DNA of 14,721 nucleotides from Pseudomonadota bacterium (GTDB taxonomy: Bacteria; Pseudomonadota; Gammaproteobacteria; Steroidobacterales; Steroidobacteraceae). Below, piece by piece: positions 1 through 7,798 of the stretch. Below the pieces are notes generated by a model. It saw nothing but the letters and a program-made list of their open reading frames with translations, had not been told where the DNA came from and did not search any database. The stretch lies in NCBI GenBank assembly GCA_021805275.1, contig JAJZFQ010000176.1, positions 1-14,721 on the forward strand, written 5' to 3'. Both the position numbers and the translations under genes were made by a program. The first letter of the stretch is position 1. Each line of letters starts with the position of its first letter.

Positions 1-1129
1 CGCCTTGGCGGCGAACGCCGCGATCATCACCTGGTCCGGCACCCACCGGGAGACGATCACCGATCCGCGCTACGGGATGACCGCGTACTCGGTGCCGGTG
101 CCAAATGGTTGGAAATTCGGCGGCGTCATCACCAATCCGCCCAACCAATGCCATGCGATGGACGGCGAGCCAAAATTCACGATGTTGAGTCCGGACGGCA
201 TAACCGCGATCCTGATGATGCCGGGCGTCCGGTGGTCTTGGTCCAGCAGCAATCTGCAGAACCCACGTTGTCGGGGCATCGATATCGATACCGCGGCGCA
301 ATTCCTCACCGAGATCGTCGTTCCCCACCTCGCTCCGGGCGCGCGGATCGAATCCGTCCTGCCGCTGCGGGCCGCCGGCCGAGCGGGGATCGCGCGTCAG
401 CAGCAATTGATGCGCCAGCATGAGGTCGAGATATCGGCTCGCTATGGTATCCCGACGCCGAGGATCACTCTGGATGGCGCGCGCGTGCAGGTTGAATACT
501 GGCGTGACCGCCATCTGGTGCAGGAAATGATGTCCACCGTCATTTCCTGCACCGAAACGCTACACCCGGCGATGTTTGGTGTGCCGCCGGTGCGGCGCCG
601 CGACTGCACCGCTCCGAACATTGAGATCGTTCGCGCGCCCAAAGGGCACCTGTCCGCGCTGCTCGCAGAGCCGCAACTTTTTGGCCTCTTCCAGGCGCGG
701 GTCAATCCGCAGTGGCAGCGCCGCATGATTCGCGATGAGAAAGCGGGCTTTCGCGCTTGGCAGCAGGGAAATTCCCGGCATTTCCGGTCCATTCAGCAGC
801 ACTACGCGGATGTCAATCGCGCGATGATCCAACGAGGAAAGGTCTTCCGGAGAAATCTCGAGGCGCAAACCGCTAGATCCATGCAGGCCGCCAGTGCGAC
901 CCAGGGCGCCATCGACAAGAGCGCTCAGAGACAGGAAATGATATCGCTCGACCAGCAGCAATACACGGATCCAAGTACCGGACGCACCATCAAACTGAGC
1001 GATCAGTACGACCACACCTGGATTTCATCGGATGGCCAGACCACCATTCAGAACAACGGCACCTTCAACCCGAACGGCGTGGTCGATCCGGTGCGCTCGA
1101 GTTGGCAGGAGATCTACCCGAAGCAATGA
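1..1129 (+). CDS. Unknown probable exported protein, 5' end outside window
   Basis: The reading frame is open from the window edge to a TGA at 1127-1129, leaving about 374 residues. I do not recognise the family. The first in-frame start-like codon is TTG at position 5, but its context reads Ala-Leu-Ala-Ala-Asn-Ala. That looks like the end of a signal peptide, so I infer the true start lies upstream and this gene is partial. The first 170 residues look like a compact alpha/beta region, with the segment PNGWKFGGVITNPPNQCHAM early on. Two cysteines at about residues 183 and 203 could form a disulfide if the protein is exported. Residues 235-310 are charged, rich in Gln and Arg and probably helical. 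The C-terminal 60 residues are polar (DPSTGRTIKLSDQYDHTWIS and onward) and look like a small beta repeat, of a kind often seen at the end of secreted proteins. No catalytic motif is evident. The next gene begins about 105 bases downstream on the same strand. Confidence 0.75.
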   Translation, partial: ALAANAAIITWSGTHRETITDPRYGMTAYSVPVPNGWKFGGVITNPPNQCHAMDGEPKFTMLSPDGITAILMMPGVRWSWSSSNLQNPRCRGIDIDTAAQFLTEIVVPHLAPGARIESVLPLRAAGRAGIARQQQLMRQHEVEISARYGIPTPRITLDGARVQVEYWRDRHLVQEMMSTVISCTETLHPAMFGVPPVRRRDCTAPNIEIVRAPKGHLSALLAEPQLFGLFQARVNPQWQRRMIRDEKAGFRAWQQGNSRHFRSIQQHYADVNRAMIQRGKVFRRNLEAQTARSMQAASATQGAIDKSAQRQEMISLDQQQYTDPSTGRTIKLSDQYDHTWISSDGQTTIQNNGTFNPNGVVDPVRSSWQEIYPKQ

Positions 1130-1234
1130 ATGCCTGTAGGCAAATTCACACGCGCCGCAATCTCGGTATCCCGAGGCACGCTTGGCCCGATAGGTGCAAC
1201 CCCGGCAGCCGCTCACTGAGGAGAAGTGGTCGCG

Positions 1235-1873
1235 ATGCCTTCCCTTGAATACCGGCCTGCGCTCGTGCGCTGGCTCGCACTATTGGTGCGTTATTGGTCC
1301 CGCAACATGGACCTCGTGGATCGCCGCGGCGGGTATGCGCCCGGCTTCGGCTACACGGAGCAAGAGAAGGCGCATATGCATGAGCTTGCCGCGCGCATCT
1401 CACTGGGAGAATTCTCCGTCTGGCTCGTATTGTGCGCCGTCCTTTTCATCTTGATACTCGTGCTGCTGGTGATGCTCGCGGCGTTTTCCGTCACCATGGG
1501 TTTCGGGCCGGTTCACGATTTGCCAAACCTGGCTGCCGCGCCGTTCTTCCTCGGCCTCGGTTTGGTGGCATTGGCGAGTCTCGCGATCGGCTTGCCGTTG
1601 GCGATGCTGCCGGCGGCCGCACTGACCGGACGGCTCTTTCGCGTGGCGGACTCGGATCTGCCGGACAATGCGCTCACCGCGCATTTCTTTCACAAACTCT
1701 GGTTCCAAATCACGCGAATCGCGCTGATCGTGGTCATCGCGCTGGTGCCATTGTGGCTGCTGCTCCCCGGGGATTCCGATATCATGCTCATCGTGCGCCT
1801 CGTGGCATCATTGCTTGGCCCCGCGGTGGCTTCGCTCACGATGGCCTATACGCTTGCAGCGCGTTTGCGCTGA
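1235..1873 (+). CDS. Four-helix integral membrane protein of unknown function
   Basis: This frame encodes 212 residues from ATG 1235 to TGA 1871-1873. A GAGGAG Shine-Dalgarno sequence at 1218-1223 is well spaced for that ATG and too close to the alternative GTG at 1226. About 65 soluble N-terminal residues are rich in Arg, Trp and Tyr. Four hydrophobic stretches follow: about 66-95 (SVWLVLCAVLFILILVLLVM), 107-135, 157-178 and 185-208. A short charged loop separates helices 2 and 3. I do not recognise the family and see no catalytic or metal-binding motif. The gene ends directly against a decayed IS91-type transposase fragment, and the transposase frame is the same as this gene's frame. The natural C-terminus could therefore have been altered by the insertion. 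It ends in a plausible cytoplasmic Leu-Arg tail, so truncation is possible but not shown. Confidence 0.7.
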   Translation: MPSLEYRPALVRWLALLVRYWSRNMDLVDRRGGYAPGFGYTEQEKAHMHELAARISLGEFSVWLVLCAVLFILILVLLVMLAAFSVTMGFGPVHDLPNLAAAPFFLGLGLVALASLAIGLPLAMLPAAALTGRLFRVADSDLPDNALTAHFFHKLWFQITRIALIVVIALVPLWLLLPGDSDIMLIVRLVASLLGPAVASLTMAYTLAARLR

Positions 1874-1879
1874 TCGATC

Positions 1880-2323
1880 ACCCGGGGCGCCCAAGATGCG
1901 CCTCGGCGCAATCGCCCGCTGGATCTGATGGCGCGCCTCGCGGCGCTGGTGCCGACGCCGCGGATGCAATTGACGCGGTATCACGGCGTGTTTGCCCCGC
2001 ACAGCAATTATCGGGCGGCGGTGACGCCGGCGCAGCGGGGCCGTGGTGCAGCGCCGCCGCCGGTGTATGGCGCGGATCCGACCAAGCCATCGACCCCGCG
2101 GCATGTGACGATGAGCTGGGCGCGACGGCTGAAGTGAGTGTTCGGTGTCGAGATCGAGCGCTGTACTCGCTGTGGTGGGCAGCTGAAGATCATCGCCAGC
2201 ATCGAGGAGCCGCAGCTCATTGCGAAGATCCTGTCGCACCTGGAGCGCGCGGCACCGGAGCGGTCCCAGAGCGAGCTGCCGCTTGGGGCGCGGGGGCCGC
2301 CGGCGCAGTCCAGCCTGCTGTGA
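1880..2323 (+). pseudogene. IS91-family transposase, C-terminal remnant with internal stop
   Basis: One frame encodes residues typical of the C-terminal end of IS91-type (Y2 HUH) transposases. The first piece, from 1928, reads ARLAALVPTPRMQLTRYHG, then GVFAPHSNYRAAV and MSWARRLK. After a TGA at 2135-2137 the same frame continues with VFGVEIERCTRCGGQLKIIA and IEEPQLIAKILSHL, ending at TGA 2321-2323. The family normally reads Arg-Leu-Lys-Arg-Val-Phe across the interruption, so the TGA is most simply a CGA to TGA change. The CxxCGG pair is the zinc-ribbon-like motif near the end of these proteins. The N-terminal and catalytic parts are absent, including the HUH and double-tyrosine motifs, so the element cannot move by itself. 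The homologous frame seems to start around 1880-1925, directly after the stop of the membrane-protein gene. Confidence 0.85.
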
Positions 2324-2600
2324 ACGGGAGGATAAGTCCCGATTTCATTGACCGGTGAGCGAGCCGGAAGGGGTCCGCGTGTCCCGACTCCAGAGAACGG
2401 CAGAGTCGGTGGCATGCGTATAGCGCGGCACGCTGATTTGGCACCCTGTCAACGTCCGGGGGCCCTCAGCAGAAGCCTACTGGCGCCCCGATTTGCCACG
2501 CTGACCACGCGGCCCCCAAGCTTGGGCTCAACATAAGGCCGGTTACGCGTAACAAGGTGGTGGGCAGCCTTGGACCGCATGGGTCGTTTGAAATTACTAT
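1880..2600. mobile_element. Degenerate IS91-like element remnant
   Basis: This span covers the transposase remnant plus the following non-coding stretch to about 2600. The right limit is inferred from where the minus-strand reading frame loses its strong G/C third-position bias. The segment 2324-2570 has no convincing gene, more A/T and mixed short frames, and I see no clear terminal inverted repeats. IS91-type elements lack inverted repeats and end in a conserved hairpin and origin sequence, which I could not recognise with confidence here. Both limits are approximate. Confidence 0.5.
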
Positions 2601-2856
2601 CCGCCGCCGCCGCGACGCGAATGTATCCGTACTTCGCGAAGTCGCACTCGCTCACCTCGATCGCGACCGGTGCCAGCGGCCCCGTCCCGGAACAGGGCAC
2701 GAAATGGCCACGCCAGTTGATCACCGAGCGCACGAACATCAGCGGCTCCGGCGACGCCGGCGCATCCAGCACCGTGCGCGCGCCGGTCACGAGCGTGATG
2801 GAGCGGGTCGCACCCTGTCCAAGTACCTGCAGTCGCAGCGTGGTCCCGCGAGCCAC
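2449..2856 (-). CDS. Unknown protein, probably truncated by the IS remnant
   Basis: A minus-strand frame from GTG 2856 to TGA 2449-2451 encodes 135 residues. The part from 2856 to about 2600 has strong G/C third positions and protein-like content, such as TTLRLQVLGQGATRSITLV, FVRSVINWRGHFVPCSGTG and SECDFAKYGYIRVAAAA. It looks like a beta-rich domain. The last 45 codons, below about 2600, lose this bias and fall in the IS-derived region, so the C-terminus is probably not original. The frame stays open upstream of 2856 into the end of korB, without an ATG. The start is therefore uncertain and no Shine-Dalgarno sequence is evident. It lies 44 bases downstream of korB on the same strand and could be a remnant of a gene at the end of that operon. 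I do not recognise the family. Confidence 0.45.
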   Translation of the reverse strand: MARGTTLRLQVLGQGATRSITLVTGARTVLDAPASPEPLMFVRSVINWRGHFVPCSGTGPLAPVAIEVSECDFAKYGYIRVAAAADSNFKRPMRSKAAHHLVTRNRPYVEPKLGGRVVSVANRGASRLLLRAPGR

Positions 2857-2900
2857 GAACAGGCGCTGCCGCGCGCGGCCGATCGTGGCGCCGCCGCGAT

Positions 2901-3956
2901 TCAGCGAAAGGCGTCGAGGACGCGTCGCAGCGCGTCGCCGCCGGGACTCAGCGACTCGTACGGAATCGCGTTCAACGGCGTATCCGGGGTCGCACCGAGT
3001 GCGTGGATGTCCGCGGCATCGCGGGCGATGTGCAACAAACCGGTCAGGTACTCGCCGCGGCGCATGCGCTGTTGGATCGCGTCGAGCGCGACCCCGGGAT
3101 CGGACGGGTCGTAGTCGGCGGCCACCTTGCGCAACACGATCCGGCTGCCGTCATGCAGGGTCACCGTCTGCGCCGCGCCATCCGCATAATCGACCGCGAT
3201 TTCGGCGGCGAACGGCACGAAATCCGCGTGCACGGCTTCTTCGTAATGCTCCCGGGCATAGGCGTAACTGCGCGTCGAGCCCTCGTGATCGTTGAACGTC
3301 ACGCACGGCGAGATCACGTCGATCAGGGAGAACCCGTCGTGGCGCATCGCCGCCCGCAGCAACGGCACGAGCTGCGCCTTGTCGCCCGAGAAGCTGCGCG
3401 CGACGAACGAGGCGCCGAGCGTGATCGCGAGCTGCAGCGGATCGATCGGCGGCTGGCGGTTCACCTCGCCGCGTTTCGCCTTGGAACCGAGGTCGGCGGT
3501 GGCCGAGAACTGGCCCTTGGTCAGGCCGTACACGCCGTTGTTCTCGATGATGTGGACCATGTTCAGATTGCGGCGGATCGCGTGGCAGAACTGGCCGAGT
3601 CCGATCGACAGGGTATCGCCGTCGCCGGAGACGCCGATGTAGTGAAGTTTGCGATTCGCCGCATTGGCCCCCGTCGCGATCGACGGCATCCGGCCATGCA
3701 CCGAATTGAAGCCATGCGCGCCGTTCACGAAGTAGGCGGTCGTCTTCGAGGAGCAGCCGATTCCCGAGAGCTTCACGACCGTGTGCGGCTCGACCGCATT
3801 GGCCCAACAAGCCTCGACCACGGCCGCGGTGATCGAATCGTGACCGCAGCCGGCGCAGAGCGTGGAATTCGCGCCCTCGTAGTCGCGGCGCGTGAGGCCG
3901 AGCGCGTTCCGCGGCAAGTCCGGATGGGCGACTTTGGGTTTGCTCATGAAGGTCAT
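2901..3956 (-). CDS. korB: 2-oxoacid:acceptor oxidoreductase, beta subunit
   Basis: This is the thiamine-diphosphate subunit of a 2-oxoacid:ferredoxin oxidoreductase, which oxidises a 2-oxoacid with CoA to an acyl-CoA and passes electrons to ferredoxin-type clusters. The protein has 351 residues, from ATG 3956 to TGA 2901-2903. Residues 34-39 read CAGCGH. Cys34, Cys37, Cys68 (SGIGCSS) and Cys218 (SPCVTF) are well placed to hold a [4Fe-4S] cluster. The diphosphate-binding motif starts at GDGD (111-114) and runs to the Asn pair near 139-140, followed by GVYGLTKGQFSAT, which is typical of the family. Length is normal or slightly long. An alternative ATG at 3947 has no better ribosome site. The gene begins 17 bases after the end of the alpha-subunit gene, so they should be co-transcribed. 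This is the only member of the three-gene operon that appears intact. The substrate is not set by the sequence. 2-oxoglutarate is plausible by analogy with the NAD(P)-linked enzyme of aromatic-degrading betaproteobacteria. Confidence 0.93.
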   Translation of the reverse strand: MTFMSKPKVAHPDLPRNALGLTRRDYEGANSTLCAGCGHDSITAAVVEACWANAVEPHTVVKLSGIGCSSKTTAYFVNGAHGFNSVHGRMPSIATGANAANRKLHYIGVSGDGDTLSIGLGQFCHAIRRNLNMVHIIENNGVYGLTKGQFSATADLGSKAKRGEVNRQPPIDPLQLAITLGASFVARSFSGDKAQLVPLLRAAMRHDGFSLIDVISPCVTFNDHEGSTRSYAYAREHYEEAVHADFVPFAAEIAVDYADGAAQTVTLHDGSRIVLRKVAADYDPSDPGVALDAIQQRMRRGEYLTGLLHIARDAADIHALGATPDTPLNAIPYESLSPGGDALRRVLDAFR

Positions 3957-3973
3957 TGCAGATTTCCGCGTGT

Positions 3974-5811
3974 TCAGCCGACCAGCCGGGCGGCCAGCCG
4001 GTCCGGTGCGATCACGGCGAGGACCCCGTCGGTCACGTAGCTCGCCGGCATCGGCATGCCGTTGTAGTGCAAGATGGACCGCAGTCGCGTCCGCTCGACC
4101 GCCGTCTCCATCATCAGGAGGGTGCGCAGCTGGGCGTCCCGATTCTGTTCCACCACGAAATTCAAACGGTGCCCGGCGAGGAAGCGCTGCACCTCCTCGC
4201 CGAACGGAAAGGCGCGCACGCGCAGGTAATCGAGGTGGACGCCGCTCGCGCGCAGCCGGGCGAGCGCCTCGCGCACCGCGGCGTCGCCGCTGCCCACGCT
4301 GACGATCGCGATGTCCGTCGTCTGCTCGGCCGGCTCGACCACCGCCTGGGGCACCAGGTGTGCGGCCGTCATCCACTTCTTGCGCAGACGGTCGACGACG
4401 ATCTGGTATTCGGTGGAGTCTTCCGTGTAGCCGCCGTATTGGTTGTGGCCCGAGCCGCGCGTGAAGTAGGCGCCCTTGGTCGCGACGTCCGGCAGCGTGC
4501 GATACGGAATGCCGTCCGCGTCGTGGTCGTAATATCGCCAGAAGCGGTCGATCTTCGCCAGTGCTCGGCATCCAGCACCTTGCCGCGATCAGGGCGGTAC
4601 CCGTCGTCCCAGCGGAACTGCGGGCACATCCAGTCGTTCATGCCGATGTCCAGATCCGACAGCACGAGTACTGGGGTCTGCAGCCGCTCGGCCAGATCGA
4701 ACGCGGTCACGGCGAATTCGAAGCATTCTTCGGGGCTCGACGGATACAGGCATACCTGCCGCGTGTCGCCGTGCGACGCGTAGGCCGCGGAATGGATGTC
4801 GCACTGCTGCGTGCGCGTCGGCATGCCGGTGGACGGTCCGACGCGCTGCACGTCGAACACCACCGCCGGCACCTCGGCGTAATAGGCGCGGCCGAGGAAC
4901 TCCCGCATCAGCGAGATGCCGGGCCCCGAGGTCGCCGTGAACGCGCGGGCGCCGTTCCATGAGGCGCCGATGACCAAGCCGATCGAGGCGAGCTCGTCCT
5001 CGGCCTGGATCATCAGGTAGTTCTTGCGACCCGTGGCCGGATCGACCCGCAGCTGCTCGCAGAATCCCTTGTACGCGTCCATCAGCGAGGTCGATGGCGT
5101 GATCGGATACCAAGCCCCGACGGTCGCGCCGGCGTACACGCAGCCGAGCGCGGCGGCCGTGTTGCCGTCGATCATCACGTGGCCGCGGGTCGCGTCCATC
5201 TTCTCGACGCGCAAGCCGAGCGGGCATTCGAAATTCGCGCGCGCGTAGTCGTAGCCCAATTGGATCGCTTTCATGTTGGAGTCGACGAGCTTCGGCTTCT
5301 TCGCGTAGATCTCGCCGAGCAAACTGCGCATGACACCCAGGTCGATTGAGCACAGCGCGGCGAGCACGCCGGCGTAGCAAATGTTCTTCATCAATATCCG
5401 GGTGTGTACGCCCTCGAAATTCTCGTTGCAGAGCCGCGCCAACGGCACGCCCAGCACCGTGACGTCGTCGCGCTTCTCGAGCGCCGGCCGCGGCCAGGTC
5501 GAGTCGTACACGAAGAAGCCGCCGGATACGACGTCCTTCAGGTCGCGCGCGTAGGTCTCGGGGTTCAACGCCACCATCAGATCGACGCGGCCGGAGCGCG
5601 CGCGGTGCGCGTCGCGTGTGACGCGGATCTCGTACCAGGTCGGCAGACCCTGGATGTTCGACGGGAAGTAATTCTTGCCGACGACCGGCACGCCGCTGCG
5701 AAAGATCGACTTCAACAGCAGCCCGTTGGCGCTCGCCGAACCGGTGCCGTTGACCGTGGCGATCTTGATCACGAAATCGTTTACGCGGTCTTTCGCTCGG
5801 GTGAGTGACAT
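3974..5811 (-). pseudogene. korA: 2-oxoacid:acceptor oxidoreductase, gamma-alpha fusion subunit, frameshifted
   Basis: The N-terminal part (residues about 1-190, starting DFVIKIATVNGTGSASANG) is the gamma domain. From about residue 215 the alpha (pyrimidine-binding) domain follows, with GNTAAALGCVYAGATVGAWY and YPITPSTS, then FTATSGPGISLM. The frame from ATG 5811 is intact for 416 codons, to DRGKVLDAE. There a single missing base near 4563-4566 shifts it into 64 unrelated codons ending at 4369. Restoring one base gives ALAKIDRFWRYYDHDADGIP, then YGGYTEDSTEYQIVVDRLRK, and runs to TGA 3974-3976. The restored protein has about 612 residues, the usual size for the fused subunit. The C-terminal piece also exists alone as an open frame at 3974-4372. 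A GGAAG ribosome site precedes ATG 5811. The start overlaps the end of the upstream GltD-like gene by 31 bases, suggesting translational coupling. The break is either a real inactivating deletion or a sequence error. Confidence 0.9.
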
Positions 5812-7634
5812 GTCGAACTTCCGTTATCGGCGTGAGGCCAGTGAAGGGTGGATTTCTGCATGTCCCAGGCGGCGGTCGGACAGCGCTCCGCACACAGGCC
5901 GCAATGCAGGCAAAGGTTCTCGTCCTTGACCATGATGCGGCCCGTCGGCTTCAACGGCGCGGACACGAACAGCGGCTGCGACGGGTCGAGCGCGGGGGCC
6001 CGCAGCCGGGCGCGCACCTCGACTTCGGAGCCGTTCGCGGCGATCGTCAGGCAGTCCACCGGGCAGATATCGACGCAGGCGTCGCATTCGATGCACTGCG
6101 GCGCCTCGAACACGGTCTGCACGTCGCAGTTCAGGCAGCGTTGCGCTTCCTGCGCGGCCTGTTCCGGGGTGAAGCCGAGTTCCACCTCGATGCTGATCTT
6201 CTTGAACCGTTCCTTGAGCGAGACGTGCGGCATCAGCCGTCGCTCGAGCGGTGCGTAGTCGTTCTTGTAGGCCCATTCGTGCAGGCCCATCTTTCGGCTG
6301 GAGAGCCGGACGGCCTCCCGCGGGCGGTCCGCGGGCGCCCGACCGCTCAAATAGGCGTGGATCTAGAGCGCGGCCTGGTGACCGTGCTCGACCGCCCAGA
6401 TGATGTTCTTCGGTCCCTGCGCGGCGTCGCCGCCGAAGAACACCTCCGGGCGGGTCGACTGGAAGGTGAGCGGATCGACCACCGGCCGGTCCCAGCGGTC
6501 GAACTCGACGCCCGCGTCGCGCTCGATCCACGGGAACGCGTTCTCCTGGCCGATCGCGAGGATCACCTCGTCGCAGGGAATCGTCACTTCGTCGACGACG
6601 CGCTCCGCGACGATCCGGGTGCCGTCGAGGTCGTACTCCATTCGATCGAAGCGCATGCCGACCACCCGGCCGGCGTCGAGAACGAAGGCCGTCGGCGCGT
6701 GGTTCACGACGATCTCGACGCGTTCTTCCTCGGCATCCTCCAGTTCCCAGTCGGACGCCTTGAAGAAGCTGCGCGGCTTGCGCGCCATGACCTTCACGCT
6801 CTTCGCGCCGAGACGCATCGACGTGCGGCAGCAATCCATCGCGGTGTTGCCGACGCCGATGATCAGCACCCGCTCGCCGATCGAACCGGTGTGACCGAAC
6901 GCGACCGATTCGAGCCAATCGATGCCGATGTGAACGTTGGCGGCTTGACGGCCCGGCAGCGGCAGATCCTTGCCCTTCGGCGCGCCCGAGCCGACGAAAA
7001 TCGCATCGAACCGCCCCTCCGCGAGCAACCGGCTCAGACTGTCGATCGGCGAGCCGAGTTTCAGCGACACACTGAGATCGAGTATCACGCCGATCTCTTC
7101 GTCGAGCACGGACTGCGGCAGCCGGAACGAGGGGATGTTGGTCCGCATCAGTCCGCCCGGCGCGCCGTGCCGCTCGAAGATCGTCACGGCGTAGCCCAGC
7201 GGCGCCAGATCGTTCGCGACCGTCAAGGACGCGGGACCGGCGCCGATGCACGCGATCCGCTGGCCGTTCCGGCTGGCCGGCGCCTTCGGCAGCCGGGCCG
7301 CGATTCCCGTTCCCTTCAGATCGGCCGCGACCCGCTTGAGGCGGCAGATCGCCACCGGCTTGTCCTCGACGCGCCCGCGCCGGCAGGCCGGCTCGCAAGG
7401 ACGATCACAGACCCGCCCGAGTATCCCGGGGAACACGTTCGACTCGCGGTTCAACAGATAGGCGTCGGCGAACCGACCCTGCGCGATCAGCCGGATGTAC
7501 TCCGGCACATCGGTGTGGGCGGGGCAGGCCTACTGGCAGTCGACCACCCGGTGGAAGTACGTTGGATCGGTCGTATCGGTCGCCTGCATCGCCGCCGGCG
7601 GGGCAGCGCGCAAGCCGGCCTTCGTCTCTGGCAT
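5781..7634 (-). pseudogene. GltD-like FAD/NAD(P) and Fe-S oxidoreductase with two in-frame TAG codons
   Basis: A single frame of 617 codons runs from ATG 7634 to TAA 5781-5783, interrupted by TAG at 7530-7532 (codon 35) and 6363-6365 (codon 424). Domain order is clear. The N-terminal cysteine-rich Fer4 domain spans codon 35 (VVDCQ, stop, ACPAHTDVPEYIRL) and contains GRVCDRPCEPACRRG. An FAD Rossmann motif (IACIGAGPAS) lies near residue 131, an NAD(P) Rossmann motif (VLIIGVGNTAMD) near 260, and the flavin-site segment FFGGDAAQGPKNIIWAVEHG comes before codon 424. After it are two [4Fe-4S] motifs, CIECDACVDICP and CLHCGLCAERCP. This is the glutamate-synthase small-subunit fold with an extra ferredoxin tail. 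It likely links NAD(P)H to the ferredoxin-type chemistry of the two oxidoreductase subunits encoded next. The family usually has Trp at codon 35 (TGG to TAG) and Ser or similar at codon 424 (TCG to TAG). Open pieces are 6363-7508 and 5781-6350. Confidence 0.9.
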
Positions 7635-7798
7635 TTCGAAACCCCGCAAAACAGCGCCCGACGCCGGCGATTCGGGAATGTTACTCCCATCGCTTCGATC
7701 CGCCAGGGAACCACTACGCAACTGGTGAGTTTACCGTGCCCCGAGCCGGCCCGACGGATAGACTATACGGTAGTCCTTCGAGACTCTGCGAGGTCATC
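7635..7798. promoter_or_regulatory. Divergent intergenic region with promoters in both directions expected
   Basis: These 164 bases separate the leftward oxidoreductase operon from the rightward DUF4197 gene, so both transcripts should start here. The stretch is less GC-rich than its surroundings near 7727-7775. A TATACG-like hexamer near 7765 could be a -10 element for the rightward gene, but no well-spaced -35 is evident. A GAGGT at about 7790-7794 is the ribosome site for ATG 7799. I see no clear operator palindrome. Confidence 0.35.

Noticed and set aside
1162..1175. A short perfect hairpin (CTCGG-TATC-CCGAG) before the membrane-protein gene as a terminator
   Set aside because: The stem is only five base pairs and no T-run follows, so it cannot be called a terminator.
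1432..2358. A 308-codon plus-strand frame spanning the membrane protein and IS remnant
   Set aside because: It is an Ala/Arg/Gly-rich shifted frame of both. The other frame encodes clear helices and transposase motifs.
3003..4040. A 345-codon plus-strand frame opposite korB
   Set aside because: It is an antisense shadow of a well-recognised gene with intact motifs.
2901..4571. korB beginning at 4571 as a 556-residue protein
   Set aside because: Residues upstream of 3956 are the alpha-subunit gene read in the wrong frame (Arg/Ala/Gly-rich). The family start is at ATG 3956.
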